The position numbers were made by a program, and so were the translations under genes. From the NCBI RefSeq assembly GCF_000712055.1, contig NZ_JOOA01000002.1:2046001-2110000 (forward strand): a stretch of 64,000 nucleotides of DNA. Direction: 5' to 3'. Each line of letters opens with the position of its first letter. Position 1 is the stretch's first letter. This document shows, one piece after another, positions 23,964-33,115 of this stretch. The notes beneath the pieces are model-generated. The model had not been told where the DNA came from and did no database searches. It was given only the letters and a program-made list of their open reading frames with translations. Origin of the DNA: Ruminococcus sp. HUN007 (lineage in GTDB: Bacteria; Bacillota; Clostridia; Oscillospirales; Ruminococcaceae).

Positions 23964-24202
23964 ATTTCTCCTCCAACAGGATCACCCCAATCTATTTCTT
24001 CAGGGACATAATTTCCGTTGTATCCGTCAAAAAGCTCATCTATAGTCTTTCTTTTTTTTGGTTCTGCCTGTTTGATAATAATTTTATTATCCTGAGCGAT
24101 TATAACTATTTTTTCGTTGCTCGACCATTTTAAAACTTCAAGCATATGCTTCGGTAAACGAACACCCTGACTGTTGCCCCATTTCTGAATAGTTGTTGTC
24201 AT
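23957..24202 (-). CDS. mazE: MazE-type AbrB-fold antitoxin
   Basis: 81 aa from ATG 24202 with AAGGAG upstream; the longer frame from 24259 covers the promoter. The N-terminal swapped-hairpin domain TTTIQKWGNSQGVRLPKHML is diagnostic; the acidic end (FDGYNGNYVPEEIDWGDPVGG) neutralises the toxin. Binds its own promoter as a rule; see the operator at 24236-24256. Confidence 0.92.
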   Translation of the reverse strand: MTTTIQKWGNSQGVRLPKHMLEVLKWSSNEKIVIIAQDNKIIIKQAEPKKRKTIDELFDGYNGNYVPEEIDWGDPVGGEIW

Positions 24203-24235
24203 AATGATCACTCCTTTTATCTTATCCACACATCT

Positions 24236-24276
24236 TAGTATATACATAGTATATACCAAAAATGCTGTTTTGTCAA
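24236..24276 (-). promoter_or_regulatory. mazEF promoter and probable autoregulatory operator
   Basis: Minus strand TTGACA (24271-24276), 17 nt, TATACT (24248-24253). GTATATAC occurs twice (about 24238-24256), each itself palindromic, covering the -10: a typical MazE site. Confidence 0.75.
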
Positions 24277-24820
24277 GTCATAATAAATCAGTGTTTCAGC
24301 ACAAAGAAGAAACAAGCTTCAGACTGATTTTTGCAGGATAATAAAATAGTATATTATTTTAACACGCAACTCTTAAAAGTTGTTTGCTATTTTTTATACA
24401 ATAATCAGATATTGCTATAAAGAGAAAACGTTTTCCCGTCATTATTATGTGACGCATTTGTACTGATTTTTGCAAAGTTAAAATGTATGTACGGTGTGAA
24501 TGTTTTATTTACTTCATATCATAATATGAGCAGGTCTGCATTGTATTATAATTACTGTCTTATACATTCAGAAGTAATCTGACCACGATTCAGAAAAATA
24601 TTTGTATGATCTGATAATAATTTTAATTTCGAAAATCCTTGAATCAGAGATAATAAAATGATATAATTTATTCAGACAATTTTTTAATTTATTTATTCAG
24701 AATAATACTCTGCACATTCGTTTCTCAGACTCACTCAAATCTCATGATAATGTTTCAAAAAAATTGTCGTTATGATGATATTCGGGAACACTATTTATCT
24801 ATAATCGATTTAAGGAGTTT
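24277..24820. other. AT-rich intergenic region upstream of the cysteine protease
   Basis: About 540 bp without a gene. A weak IS5-end trace (AATAAATCAGTGTTTC near 24288) and a small hairpin CAACTCTTAAAAGTTG near 24367 followed by T6 are the only structures noted. No convincing promoter was identified for the gene at 24821. Confidence 0.5.
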
Positions 24821-26474
24821 ATGATGAAACGATTCAGTAAAGTACTTGCAGCATTGCTGGCAGCACAGTTTACATTATCAGTATGCGGTGTGCTTTCAGT
24901 CAGTGCATCCTACCCTTCAGATTACTATTACGATTCCGATGATGTAAACAGCGTTCCTGCACTTTCTGTACAGGAATACGACGAACTTTGTTCTGAAATG
25001 GAGTTTTCAGCAGATCTCGCCTACGCTTCAGCTGATACCCTTCCGGAAAGCGTCGACCTGAGTGAAAGCCCGTTCTTCCCGCCGATAGGTGACCAGGGTG
25101 GACTCGGAAGCTGCAGTGCCTGGGCGACCACCTATTATCAGTTCACTTATGAAATGCATAAGTTAAACTACATCAAAAGCACAAAAAAGAATTCATATTC
25201 TCCTAGCTGGACCTGGAATTTCAGCAATCATAATCTTAATGAGGGTATTTCCATACAGACAGCCTACAGGACGCTCAGTCTTCTCGGGGCAGAAACAATG
25301 AACGAAATGCCTTATAATGCCGCTGATTATGACTACAGATGGTCCGACAACGAGGACGCAATGCTGAAAGCTCTGAAATACAGAGTAAAAAATGTAAACG
25401 TATTTGGTATAAGCGGAAAGGGTACGGCTGTGTCAAACAGTTTTTGATTCAGACCTGAACGCCTTAAAGTCAGTACTTGCAAATGAAAAAGTTGTAGTTG
25501 CGTCACTGAACAACCGCAGCTACAGCGATTCTATGAAGCATGTGATCGTGCGCGGCAATAACAGCGGTGCAAAGGCGGGTACTCATGCTGTTGCCATAGT
25601 AGGATACGACGATAATTTCACTTACGACATAAATCACGACGGTGATATAGAACCGTTTGAGAAAGGTGCACTTAAAATAGCTGATTCAAACGGAACATTC
25701 TGGGGCTATGACGGATTCATGTATGTCATGTACGATGCTCTCAACGGTGAAAGCGCCTCTTCTGATGACTGGGAAGCTGATGAAAAATACGAAAGAAAGG
25801 CTGTTTTCAATGTTATCCCGACAGATGAAGAAAATACTGAAGGATTCAATATATTCTACTGTATCGACGTGGAAAACAGAGATGTAAATTTTGTCGGAAA
25901 AATAGATATTGACACGGACCGCAGAGAAAACATGTTTGTTTCTGTACAGCATAAGAGCAGACTGGCGGCCGATCATTACACACAAATCTATCCTGTGACT
26001 GACATTTACAGCTACGTTGGATCATTCATACCTTACAGCGGAAAGCTTCTTCTCGATTTCAGCAACTGCTATAATTCAGATGATCCGTATCTTTCGCAGA
26101 ACTTTGCTTCAAACCATGAGTGGAGCATAAAACTCGGAAGCGGCAACAAGGGATTCAGTGCGGAAAAGTGGATCGAAAACGAAAAGGTTTCCTGTTCAGT
26201 AGTTGATTCTGAAGGAAATCTGATCTCCGATCTCGGTAATGTAAATATTTCAGCCGGTGACAATGAAATTACAATGAAAACTGTCATTAACATGAAACCG
26301 GGCGACATCAATTTCGACGGATATGTAAACTCTCTTGATTACGTAACTGTACATCAGTACATCAAAGGAATGATACGTCTTTCAAATGTACAGCTCAGAA
26401 TTGCCGATATGGACTCTGACGGAGATGTTGACGAAGAAGACAAGCAGGCTGTAGTCGAACAGTATATCAGCTGA
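24821..26474 (+). CDS. Secreted papain-like cysteine protease with C-terminal dockerin (frame broken)
   Basis: Signal peptide (residues 1-29 of MMKRFSKVLAALLAAQ...). C1A protease domain: IGDQGGLGSCSAWATTYY with the oxyanion Gln and catalytic Cys, THAVAIVGYDD with the His, and IADSNGTFWGYDGFMYV with the Asn. A beta-rich middle region follows, then a dockerin (GDINFDGYVNSLDYVTVH and ADMDSDGDVDEEDKQAV). The frame stops at 25447: a T5 run at 25441-25445 has one T too many; with T4 it reads NSFDSDLNALKSVL and the full protein is about 550 aa. Assembly error is as likely as a real mutation. Confidence 0.85.
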
Positions 26475-26494
26475 TAACCTTATCATAAACAATT

Positions 26495-26552
26495 ACAGCA
26501 TATCATGCTCACTTAACACGCTGGTGAGTGAGTATGATATGCTGTTTCTTTT
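26495..26552. terminator. CAGCATAT-type terminator
   Basis: Outer arms CAGCATATCAT (26496-26506) and ATGATATGCTG (26534-26544), inner CTCACT/AGTGAG, T-rich on the plus strand; between convergent genes. Confidence 0.82.
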
Positions 26553-27775
26553 TATCTTCTTGCGTTTGCAAGCATGAGTTTTATTCTGTTTTCCTGGTTT
26601 ACCTTTGTGGCACCCGGGTCATAGTCTATGGCAACTATGTTTGCATTCGGGAATCCCTGCTTTATAACTCGTGCCATACCCTTTGCAACAATATGGTTCG
26701 GCAGGCATCCGAACGGCTGGGTACAGATAATGTTTTCAGTACCGGAAGATGCAAGAGCCGCCATTTCAGCAGGAATGAGCCATCCTTCGCCCATCTTCAC
26801 ACCCTGATTGATGTACTTGTCACATTCGCTTCTTAAATGTTCGAAGTCATGCGGCGGTTCGAAAACGCCGTGCTTCTTTATTATGTTTATCATCTGCTTC
26901 TGCTTTGCGTAAATAACGTCGTAACCTATTTTGAAAGCAAATGTTGTTTTGTTCTTAAAGCCGTAGATCTTACCGTCATTTACGTTGTTTATCGCACAGT
27001 AGAGCACGAAGTCAATGAGTGAAGGAACTACAGGTTCACATCCTTCGCTTAAAAGAAAATCTTCAAGGTGGTTGTTTGCAAGCGGTGAATATTTTACGTA
27101 GATCTCACCGACGATGCCGACCTTTATCTTCTTCTGCTTGCTTCGCTTTATCTTCGCAAAGTCGTCAAGTATCATTTTATAGTTCTTCGCAGTACCGAAA
27201 AACTGATTTTTCGAGAACTTTTCCTCGAGTATTTTCTCCCACTTGTTAAGCACCTTTTCCGATTCACCCGGAACGAGTTCATACGGACGGCACTGATTGT
27301 AGAGAAGCATGAGTATGTCGCCGTAGAGAACAGCATACAGAAGCTTCATAATTACAGGAACGGTGAGCTTGAATCCGCCTTCCTTTTCAAGTCCGCTGAA
27401 GTTGAGTGAGATCACAGGCACCTGCGGATATTTTTCCTTAAGTGCCTTTCTGAGAAGATGAATATAGTTTGACGCTCTGCATCCGCCGCCTGTCTGGGTA
27501 AGCATGAGAGCAGTTTTATCAGGGTCGTATTTTCCGCTGTTAAGTGCCTCCATAAACTGACCTATAACGAGAAGAGCCGGATAGCAGGTATCGTTGTGTA
27601 CGTTTTTTAATCCCTCGTCAATAACAGTCTGAGTGGATGTACGAAGAAGCTCCATCTTGTATCCGCAGTTTCTGAGAATACTGATTATAAGATTAAAATG
27701 AATAGGGAGCATATCCGGAACGAGGATGGTATGCGTTGATTTCATATTATCCGTAAATACAGGAAATTTCGCCAA
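26552..27775 (-). CDS. 2-hydroxyacyl-CoA dehydratase-like protein
   Basis: 407 aa. Belongs to the HgdB-like iron-sulfur dehydratase superfamily (established family; no substrate can be assigned). Cys residues in NVHNDTCYPALLVIGQF, TQTGGGCRASNY and CTQPFGCLPNHIVAKG are candidates for cluster binding. It starts 14 bp after the activase gene; the two sum to about 1,380 aa, similar to the single long activase-dehydratase proteins of other Firmicutes, so this pair looks like the two-gene form. Confidence 0.85.
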   Translation of the reverse strand: MAKFPVFTDNMKSTHTILVPDMLPIHFNLIISILRNCGYKMELLRTSTQTVIDEGLKNVHNDTCYPALLVIGQFMEALNSGKYDPDKTALMLTQTGGGCRASNYIHLLRKALKEKYPQVPVISLNFSGLEKEGGFKLTVPVIMKLLYAVLYGDILMLLYNQCRPYELVPGESEKVLNKWEKILEEKFSKNQFFGTAKNYKMILDDFAKIKRSKQKKIKVGIVGEIYVKYSPLANNHLEDFLLSEGCEPVVPSLIDFVLYCAINNVNDGKIYGFKNKTTFAFKIGYDVIYAKQKQMINIIKKHGVFEPPHDFEHLRSECDKYINQGVKMGEGWLIPAEMAALASSGTENIICTQPFGCLPNHIVAKGMARVIKQGFPNANIVAIDYDPGATKVNQENRIKLMLANARR

Positions 27776-27789
27776 TTGATATTCACTCC

Positions 27790-30714
27790 TTAGTCTGTTT
27801 CCGCAGCTGCCATAAGGCTTCGCAGTCTTATCTTCGCAGCTCCGAGGTTGCTTATCTCATCTATTTTCAGCTGTGTGTACAGCTTGCCTTTTGATTCGAG
27901 TATCGATCTTATTTCATCCGTTGTGATAGCATCTATTCCGCATCCGAAAGATACGAGCTGTACAAGCTGCATGTCCTTGTTCTTTGTTACGTAGTCAGCC
28001 GCTCTGTACATTCTCGAATGATAGGTCCACTGGTTAAGTACGTCAAGGTCAGGCATGTCGCCGTGTCCGCTTACGCTGTCCTCGGTGACAACAGCCATTC
28101 CGAGGCTGGTGATCAGCTTGTTGATACCGTGGTTTATTTCCTTGTCAAGATGATAAGGTCTTCCGGCAAGGACGATTATCATTTTTCCTTCCTTGCGTGC
28201 TTTTTCGATTATATCATTCGCCTTTATCTCAACTTCCTTACGGAACATTTCAAGGTCGTCAAATCCTTTTTCAAGAGCCTCGAGGGCCTGTTTTTTATTA
28301 ATGCCGTATTTTCCGAGCACACCTGCCATTACATCGGCTACGTGCTCTTTTCTGTTAAGGTCAAGATAAGGATTTTTGAAATTGTCTTCGTTAAGTTCCG
28401 GAATATTTGCCTTCAGAAGTTCCGGATAGTAGGCAACAACAGGACAGTTGTAGTGATTGTCCGTGTCAGGCTCCTCAAGATTGTAGCTCATGCACGGATA
28501 GAAAATGAAGTCAACGCCCTTTTCGAGAAGATCAGCCACATGACCGTGTACAAGCTTTGCCGGATAGCATACCGTATCGGAAGGGATGGTCTGCTGACCC
28601 TTGTAGTACATGTCGCGTGAGCTTTCGTCAGAAAGGACGATCTCGAATCCGAGGTCGCGGAAGAATCTGCTCCATAACGGAAGCTGATCGAAGTAACTGA
28701 GTACCATCGGTATACCTATCTTCGCCTTCGGTGTGCCTTCCGGCTTGAGTTCAGTCTTCATAAGCAGGTCGTACTTGTACTCGTAAAGGCAGAAGCCCTC
28801 GGCAGTACGCTTCTTTCCGGCACCGCGTTCGCACTTGTTTCCTGAAATGAATTTTTCACCGTCAGCAAAGGTGATCATGTTGAGGTTGCACTTTGCAGTA
28901 CATCCGCCGCACTGGAAAGCCTTTGATGTGTATGAGAAATCCTTTAAGTCTTCGCGGCTTATAAGTGAGGAATGTCCGGCCGAGTTTTCCTTCGCGTAAA
29001 GCGCCGCACCGAAAGCACCCATGAGTCCTGCGATAGCCGGACGGGTAACGTTTCTTCCGAGTTCCATTTCGAAGGAACGGAGAACGGCATCATTAAGGAA
29101 GGTACCGCCCTGAACGACAATATTCTGTCCGAGGTCGGAAGGAGACTTCGCTCTTATTACCTTGTAGATGGCATTCTTGATTATTGAAGATGAAAGACCG
29201 GCTGAAATGTCCTCGACTGTTGCGCCGTCCTTCTGAGCCTGTTTTACCGAGCTGTTCATGAAAACGGTACATCTTGAACCGAGGTCAACCGGATGCTCGG
29301 CAAAAAGTCCGAGGTTTGAGAATCTTGCAATATCGTATCCGAGGGCCTGTGCAAATGTCTGGATGAAAGATCCGCATCCTGAAGAACAGGCTTCGTTGAG
29401 CATGATGCTGTCGATAGCACCGTTCTTTATCTTGAAGCACTTGATATCCTGCCCGCCGATGTCGATGATGAAGTCAACGTCCGGGCAGAAGAAGGCAGCA
29501 GCCTTGTAGTGTGCAACCGTTTCAACTATACCGTGGTCGATGTGGAGGCCGGCCTTTATGAGGTCTTCGCCGTATCCTGTAACGGCAGAACCTGCAATGT
29601 TTACGTGATCACCGGCAAGTTCATATATCTCTTTGAGTTTCTTTGAAATTCTGTCAAGAGGCTGTCCCTTATTGGAAGCGTAGAACTGGTAAAGAAGCTT
29701 TCCGTCCGGTGTGATGAGAGCCATCTTGGTAGTGGTCGAACCTGCATCTATACCAAGGAAAGCGTCACCTGTGTATGTTTCGATATTTTCGTATTTAAGG
29801 TCGTTTTCGCTGTGCCTCTTTATGAAAGCTTCGTATTCGGAACGGTCCTTGAATAGTCTTTCTCCGGTCACAACATTGTCAGTAGTCTTTGCCTCCTTAA
29901 CACGCTTTACGATCTCATCTGCTGTCATAAGGTCGCTTTCACTGTTTCCGGCAAAAAGTGCTGAACCGTATGCCACGAAAACAGGAGCTTCATCCGGAAA
30001 ACGTGCACTTTTGTCGTCGAGTTTAAGTGTATTTACAAACGCCTTTCTGAGTCCCTGCTGGAAAAACAGCGGACCGCCCAGGAAAAGAACGTTTCCTTCT
30101 ATTTTACGGCCTTGTGAAAGACCTGCAACGGTCTGGTCAACTACGGCCTGGAATATACTTGCGGAAATATCCTCACGCTTTGCACCCTGATTGAGAAGCG
30201 GCTGAATATCTGACTTGGCAAATACACCGCAGCGTGAAGCGATAGGGTAGATCTTTTCAGCTTCGAGAGCAAGTCTGTCAAGCTCATCGGTAGTGATGCC
30301 GAGAAGGGTAGCCATCTGGTCGATGAATGCACCTGTACCGCCGGCACATGAACCGTTCATACGCTGTTCAACACCGCCGGTGAAAAAGATTATCTTTGCA
30401 TCCTCACCGCCGAGTTCGATAACGACGTCAGTATCAGGATAACTTTCCTTAACTGCGATAAATGCTGCATTTACCTCCTGAACAAAAGGAAGCTCAGCTG
30501 CATTTGCCAGACCAAGTCCGGCAGAACCAGTAACAGCAAGTCTGAATGAAGCATCCGGATATTCATTTTTGATTATCTCCATCTGCTCAGCGACAGTTTC
30601 CCTTACCTTTGAGAAATGGCGCTGGTATTTTGAATATATTATCTTTTTGTTGTCATCGGTAATAACTGTCTTGACAGTCGTAGAACCTACATCTATTCCT
30701 AAACAGTAATTCAT
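27790..30714 (-). CDS. Acyl-CoA dehydratase activase, double ASKHA ATPase (BcrAD/BadFG family)
   Basis: 974 aa. Two ATPase halves: LGIDVGSTTVKTVI (4-17) with NGSCAGGTGAFIDQMA, and LGIDAGSTTTKMALI (about 320-334) with NEACSSGCGSFIQTFAQALG; the Cys between the halves should hold the bridging iron-sulfur cluster. Then FQCGGCTAKCNLN with further cysteines and a DUF2229-type region (SDTVCYPAKLVHGHV, GRPYHLDKEINHGINKLI). Such activases drive ATP-dependent electron transfer to a dehydratase, here probably the 26552-27775 product. Physiological substrate unknown. Confidence 0.9.
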   Translation of the reverse strand: MNYCLGIDVGSTTVKTVITDDNKKIIYSKYQRHFSKVRETVAEQMEIIKNEYPDASFRLAVTGSAGLGLANAAELPFVQEVNAAFIAVKESYPDTDVVIELGGEDAKIIFFTGGVEQRMNGSCAGGTGAFIDQMATLLGITTDELDRLALEAEKIYPIASRCGVFAKSDIQPLLNQGAKREDISASIFQAVVDQTVAGLSQGRKIEGNVLFLGGPLFFQQGLRKAFVNTLKLDDKSARFPDEAPVFVAYGSALFAGNSESDLMTADEIVKRVKEAKTTDNVVTGERLFKDRSEYEAFIKRHSENDLKYENIETYTGDAFLGIDAGSTTTKMALITPDGKLLYQFYASNKGQPLDRISKKLKEIYELAGDHVNIAGSAVTGYGEDLIKAGLHIDHGIVETVAHYKAAAFFCPDVDFIIDIGGQDIKCFKIKNGAIDSIMLNEACSSGCGSFIQTFAQALGYDIARFSNLGLFAEHPVDLGSRCTVFMNSSVKQAQKDGATVEDISAGLSSSIIKNAIYKVIRAKSPSDLGQNIVVQGGTFLNDAVLRSFEMELGRNVTRPAIAGLMGAFGAALYAKENSAGHSSLISREDLKDFSYTSKAFQCGGCTAKCNLNMITFADGEKFISGNKCERGAGKKRTAEGFCLYEYKYDLLMKTELKPEGTPKAKIGIPMVLSYFDQLPLWSRFFRDLGFEIVLSDESSRDMYYKGQQTIPSDTVCYPAKLVHGHVADLLEKGVDFIFYPCMSYNLEEPDTDNHYNCPVVAYYPELLKANIPELNEDNFKNPYLDLNRKEHVADVMAGVLGKYGINKKQALEALEKGFDDLEMFRKEVEIKANDIIEKARKEGKMIIVLAGRPYHLDKEINHGINKLITSLGMAVVTEDSVSGHGDMPDLDVLNQWTYHSRMYRAADYVTKNKDMQLVQLVSFGCGIDAITTDEIRSILESKGKLYTQLKIDEISNLGAAKIRLRSLMAAAETD

Positions 30715-31041
30715 TGATCTACCTCATCTGAAAAAATTATAGTTATAATCAGCCAAATTATATTATAACATTTATTCGGCGTGTTTAAAAGGGTTTTCAG
30801 CAAATTTTCACCTGAATGAAAATGTGGCGCCTTCGGCGCAATTACAAAACGAGCTGACCAGCTCGTTTTTTCTATAGCAGTCTTCGGCCCGCAGGGGTGA
30901 AGACTACATTTGCTACCGCTGATTATCTTTCTTATGATACCGCTCATTTTCATGCAAAGCAGTAGATTTTTAAATCAGAATATAGTATAATTTAATTGAC
31001 AAAGAAATCACCGTCAGTCTTATAAAAAAGGAGGAAGTGCT
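30715..31041. other. Intergenic region with repeat copy C
   Basis: Holds the activase promoter (minus strand TATAAT near 30765), repeat copy C (30827-30907) and a plus-strand TATAAT at 30986-30991 for the antitoxin-like gene. No plus-strand gene lies immediately upstream of copy C, so it does not terminate any visible transcript. Confidence 0.6.
30827..30907 (+). repeat. Multi-hairpin repeat, copy C
   Basis: H1 GCGCC-TTC-GGCGC (30827-30839); H2 AACGAGCT-GACC-AGCTCGTT (30848-30867) then T run and CTATAGC; H3 AGTCTTC (30879-30885) with GAAGACT (30899-30905). Lies upstream of the GNAT-type pair; copy D lies downstream. Confidence 0.88.
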
Positions 31042-31227
31042 ATGAACTATGTTTATCCTACCGATACACCATTTACTTTACATTCTGAATTGATGACAAG
31101 AAAGCAAGCATCAGATCAGTCAAAAGCAATTGAACATTTTATTGATACTCATAATTTTTCAGTTTTAATAGACTCCAATACTGGCGAACCTATAGTAAAG
31201 GTTCTTGAAAAGGATAACAATGACTAA
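31042..31227 (+). CDS. Small antitoxin-like protein
   Basis: 61 aa, AAAAGGAGG before the ATG. Starts MNYVYPTDTPFTLHSELMTRK, with a central helix and a short strand (FSVLIDSNTGEPIVKVLE). No known DNA-binding motif recognised. It overlaps the next gene by 8 bp, which encodes a GNAT-fold protein, so a toxin-antitoxin arrangement is plausible; the label depends on that context. Confidence 0.5.
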   Translation: MNYVYPTDTPFTLHSELMTRKQASDQSKAIEHFIDTHNFSVLIDSNTGEPIVKVLEKDNND

Positions 31228-31768
31228 ACTTAACATACAAATTTATACTAAAGAGCTTCAGAAAAGATTAGCTGGTGACTTTGACTGTGGTAATCCATAT
31301 ATAAACGAATTTATAAAATCACCTGTTTCCCTTGATAACAGCTATGGAAAAACATACGTCTATCTCTCAGACGATAACAATTTCCTGATAGGTTTTTATA
31401 ACCTGGGCGTTGGTTACATAGATTATCTTAAAGATAATCAACGGTATAAAGCAGGAGGAGCGATCCATATAAATGAATTTGCTCTACATTCTAAATTTCA
31501 CAGTACTTTGATTACTTATGACAATAATGGACAGAAGATTAATTTATCTGATATTTTACTTTATGATTGTCTGCATCGAATCAAAGAAATCAGAGAAAAT
31601 TTCCTTGGATATGCATTTGTAACCTTATGTTCTACAGAAGAAGGGTACAGTTTATATTCAAGAAGAGATTTTCAGGAAATTGGTGACGACTATGGATTTA
31701 GCGTAGAACTGAGCGAGAAAAAATGCAAAAAAATGTACTTGTGGCTTGATGAAAATGACATAGTATGA
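31220..31768 (+). CDS. GNAT-fold acetyltransferase, possible toxin
   Basis: 182 aa from ATG 31220 (AAGGATAAC upstream). GNAT pattern: YGKTYVYLSDDNNFLIGFYNL as beta strands, GGAIHINEFALHSKF as the core strand before the CoA loop, SDILLYDCLHRIKEI helix, GYAFVTLCSTEEGYSLYSRRDF as the last motif. GNAT toxins acetylate aminoacyl-tRNA and pair with a small upstream antitoxin, as here, though the usual antitoxin type is not seen. Could also be an ordinary acetyltransferase. Lies between repeat copies C and D. Confidence 0.6.
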   Translation: MTKLNIQIYTKELQKRLAGDFDCGNPYINEFIKSPVSLDNSYGKTYVYLSDDNNFLIGFYNLGVGYIDYLKDNQRYKAGGAIHINEFALHSKFHSTLITYDNNGQKINLSDILLYDCLHRIKEIRENFLGYAFVTLCSTEEGYSLYSRRDFQEIGDDYGFSVELSEKKCKKMYLWLDENDIV

Positions 31769-31799
31769 TATTTTCAAATGTTATATGAATCAAAATGTG

Positions 31800-31930
31800 G
31801 CGCCTTCGGCGCAATTATACAAACCGAGCTGAGCTCGGTTTTTCTATAGCAGTCTTCGGCCCGCAGGGGTGAAGACTACCATTTTACAGAAGCAAACGGG
31901 AGCACCGGATTTTTTACCGGTACTCCCGCT
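31800..31930 (+). repeat. Multi-hairpin repeat, copy D
   Basis: H1 31800-31812, H2 AAACCGAGC-TGA-GCTCGGTTT (31821-31841), linker CTATAGC, H3 AGTCTTC (31851-31857) with GAAGACT (31871-31877), and an H4 with GGGAG...CTCCC and inner CCGG pairs (31898-31927). Starts 31 bp after the GNAT gene. Confidence 0.88.
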
Positions 31931-32012
31931 GTTTTTATTTATTCAGAGTAATCCTTAAGGATGAAAATTGCTGAATATCAGAATGATGCTATATCACAAA
32001 TCGGTGAGCTGC

Positions 32013-32065
32013 CTTTGGCAGCTTATTATAGTATCATGCAGCGTCGCTGCATGATACCTTTTACT
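32013..32065 (-). terminator. Double-hairpin terminator of dockerin gene
   Basis: On the minus strand TATCATGCAGC-GAC-GCTGCATGATA, then CTATAATA, then AGCTGCC-AAA-GGCAGCT. The same layout (variable stem, CTATA-type linker, second stem) is seen at 1-86; the first stem recurs nearly unchanged at 34463-34486. Confidence 0.7.
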
Positions 32066-32080
32066 GTAACTAACTCATTA

Positions 32081-33089
32081 TCACAGTTTATCAATCTTCT
32101 TTGAAAGATACTGCTGAAGTCTTGCAAGATCGGCAAGAGTTACTGATCCGTCACCATCGATATCAGCTGCTTTCTGCTGAACTGCTGTAAGCTCCTTGTC
32201 ACCAATAAGAGCAAGTGATAATTCTGTTAAATCACTAATATCAATTATGTCATTAAGATCAATATCTCCTGTAACTATGTTATCGGAATAAAGTACTTCT
32301 ATTTCTGACGGAAGCGTTACCGATGATCCGTCTGCAAAAGCTGATACTGCTGACTGCAAGCCAGTAGCTGAATAAATAAGTTCAATTGCTTTGAAAACAT
32401 CCTCATACGAATTCATTATTACCACATGACAGTATTCCGATGATTCTTCTGATGTTTTTTACTTCAGATTCTATGTTGTTCTTTTTCAAAATTTCAGAGA
32501 TTGTCTTACCATATTCCAAAGGATAATAAGTGCTTACTTCTATCTGTGCAGAATTATAAAATGATGGTCTATAGTATACCTTTGAAGCCATAACATTCTT
32601 TTCAAGACTTGCACATACAGACTCTGCCACATTTTCATCCAGGTAATACTCATCATTGAAACTCACAGACACTTCATCTACAATTTTACTGATATTTCCT
32701 TCTGAAACTGTAGTCTGAAAAATCTGAACTTTAAATTCTTTTTCAGAAATATCACAATCTTTTGAGATTACAGCCGATATTTCTTTGGTATTGACCGGCT
32801 TTCCAGAAACAGGTTCAAATTTCAAAACTGCTGGCATACGATATAACAGATAAAGAAAACCTTTTTTATCTTTAGCCGCCATTATCTTTATGCTTTTCGG
32901 GTTATCCGGAATGATCAAAGCGTCTTTTAGCTCCTCGCTTATTTCTATCTCATTATAATTTTCATAATAAGATTCATCTATCCAGCGTACAGGAGCTTCT
33001 TCTGTTATTGCTGCATTTACATTTGAATACAGACCCGTGCATAAAATACAAGACAGAAAACTAACTATCAATCTATTCTTCTTTTTCAT
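32081..33089 (-). CDS. Secreted dockerin protein, paralogue of 119-1111 (frame broken)
   Basis: Signal peptide MKKKNRLIVSFLSCILC..., then an unknown domain with the same pattern as the 119-1111 product (e.g. a MPAVLKFEP / EPAIILVRDA strand, VAESVCASLEKN / LADELCTYLTEK). The first frame ends at 32403; the dockerin (GDIDLNDIIDISDLTELS, ADIDGDGSVTLADLARLQQ) is in another frame. A T6 run at 32455-32460 with one base too many explains it: with five, the junction reads EVKTSEESSEYCHVVIMNSY and the protein is about 335 aa. Last gene of the protease cluster. Confidence 0.75.
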
Positions 33090-33115
33090 AGAATACCATC
33101 CTCTCGTTCAAGTAA

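Larger units (their letters stand above)
31769..32080. other. Convergent intergenic region
   Basis: Holds repeat copy D (plus) and the double-hairpin terminator of the dockerin gene (minus, 32013-32062). The stretch between them (31940-32010) shows nothing. Confidence 0.6.

Noticed and set aside
26552..27775. Dehydratase gene as the frameshifted tail of the activase
   Set aside because: It has its own start region and a 14-bp gap with stop; no homopolymer run joins the frames.
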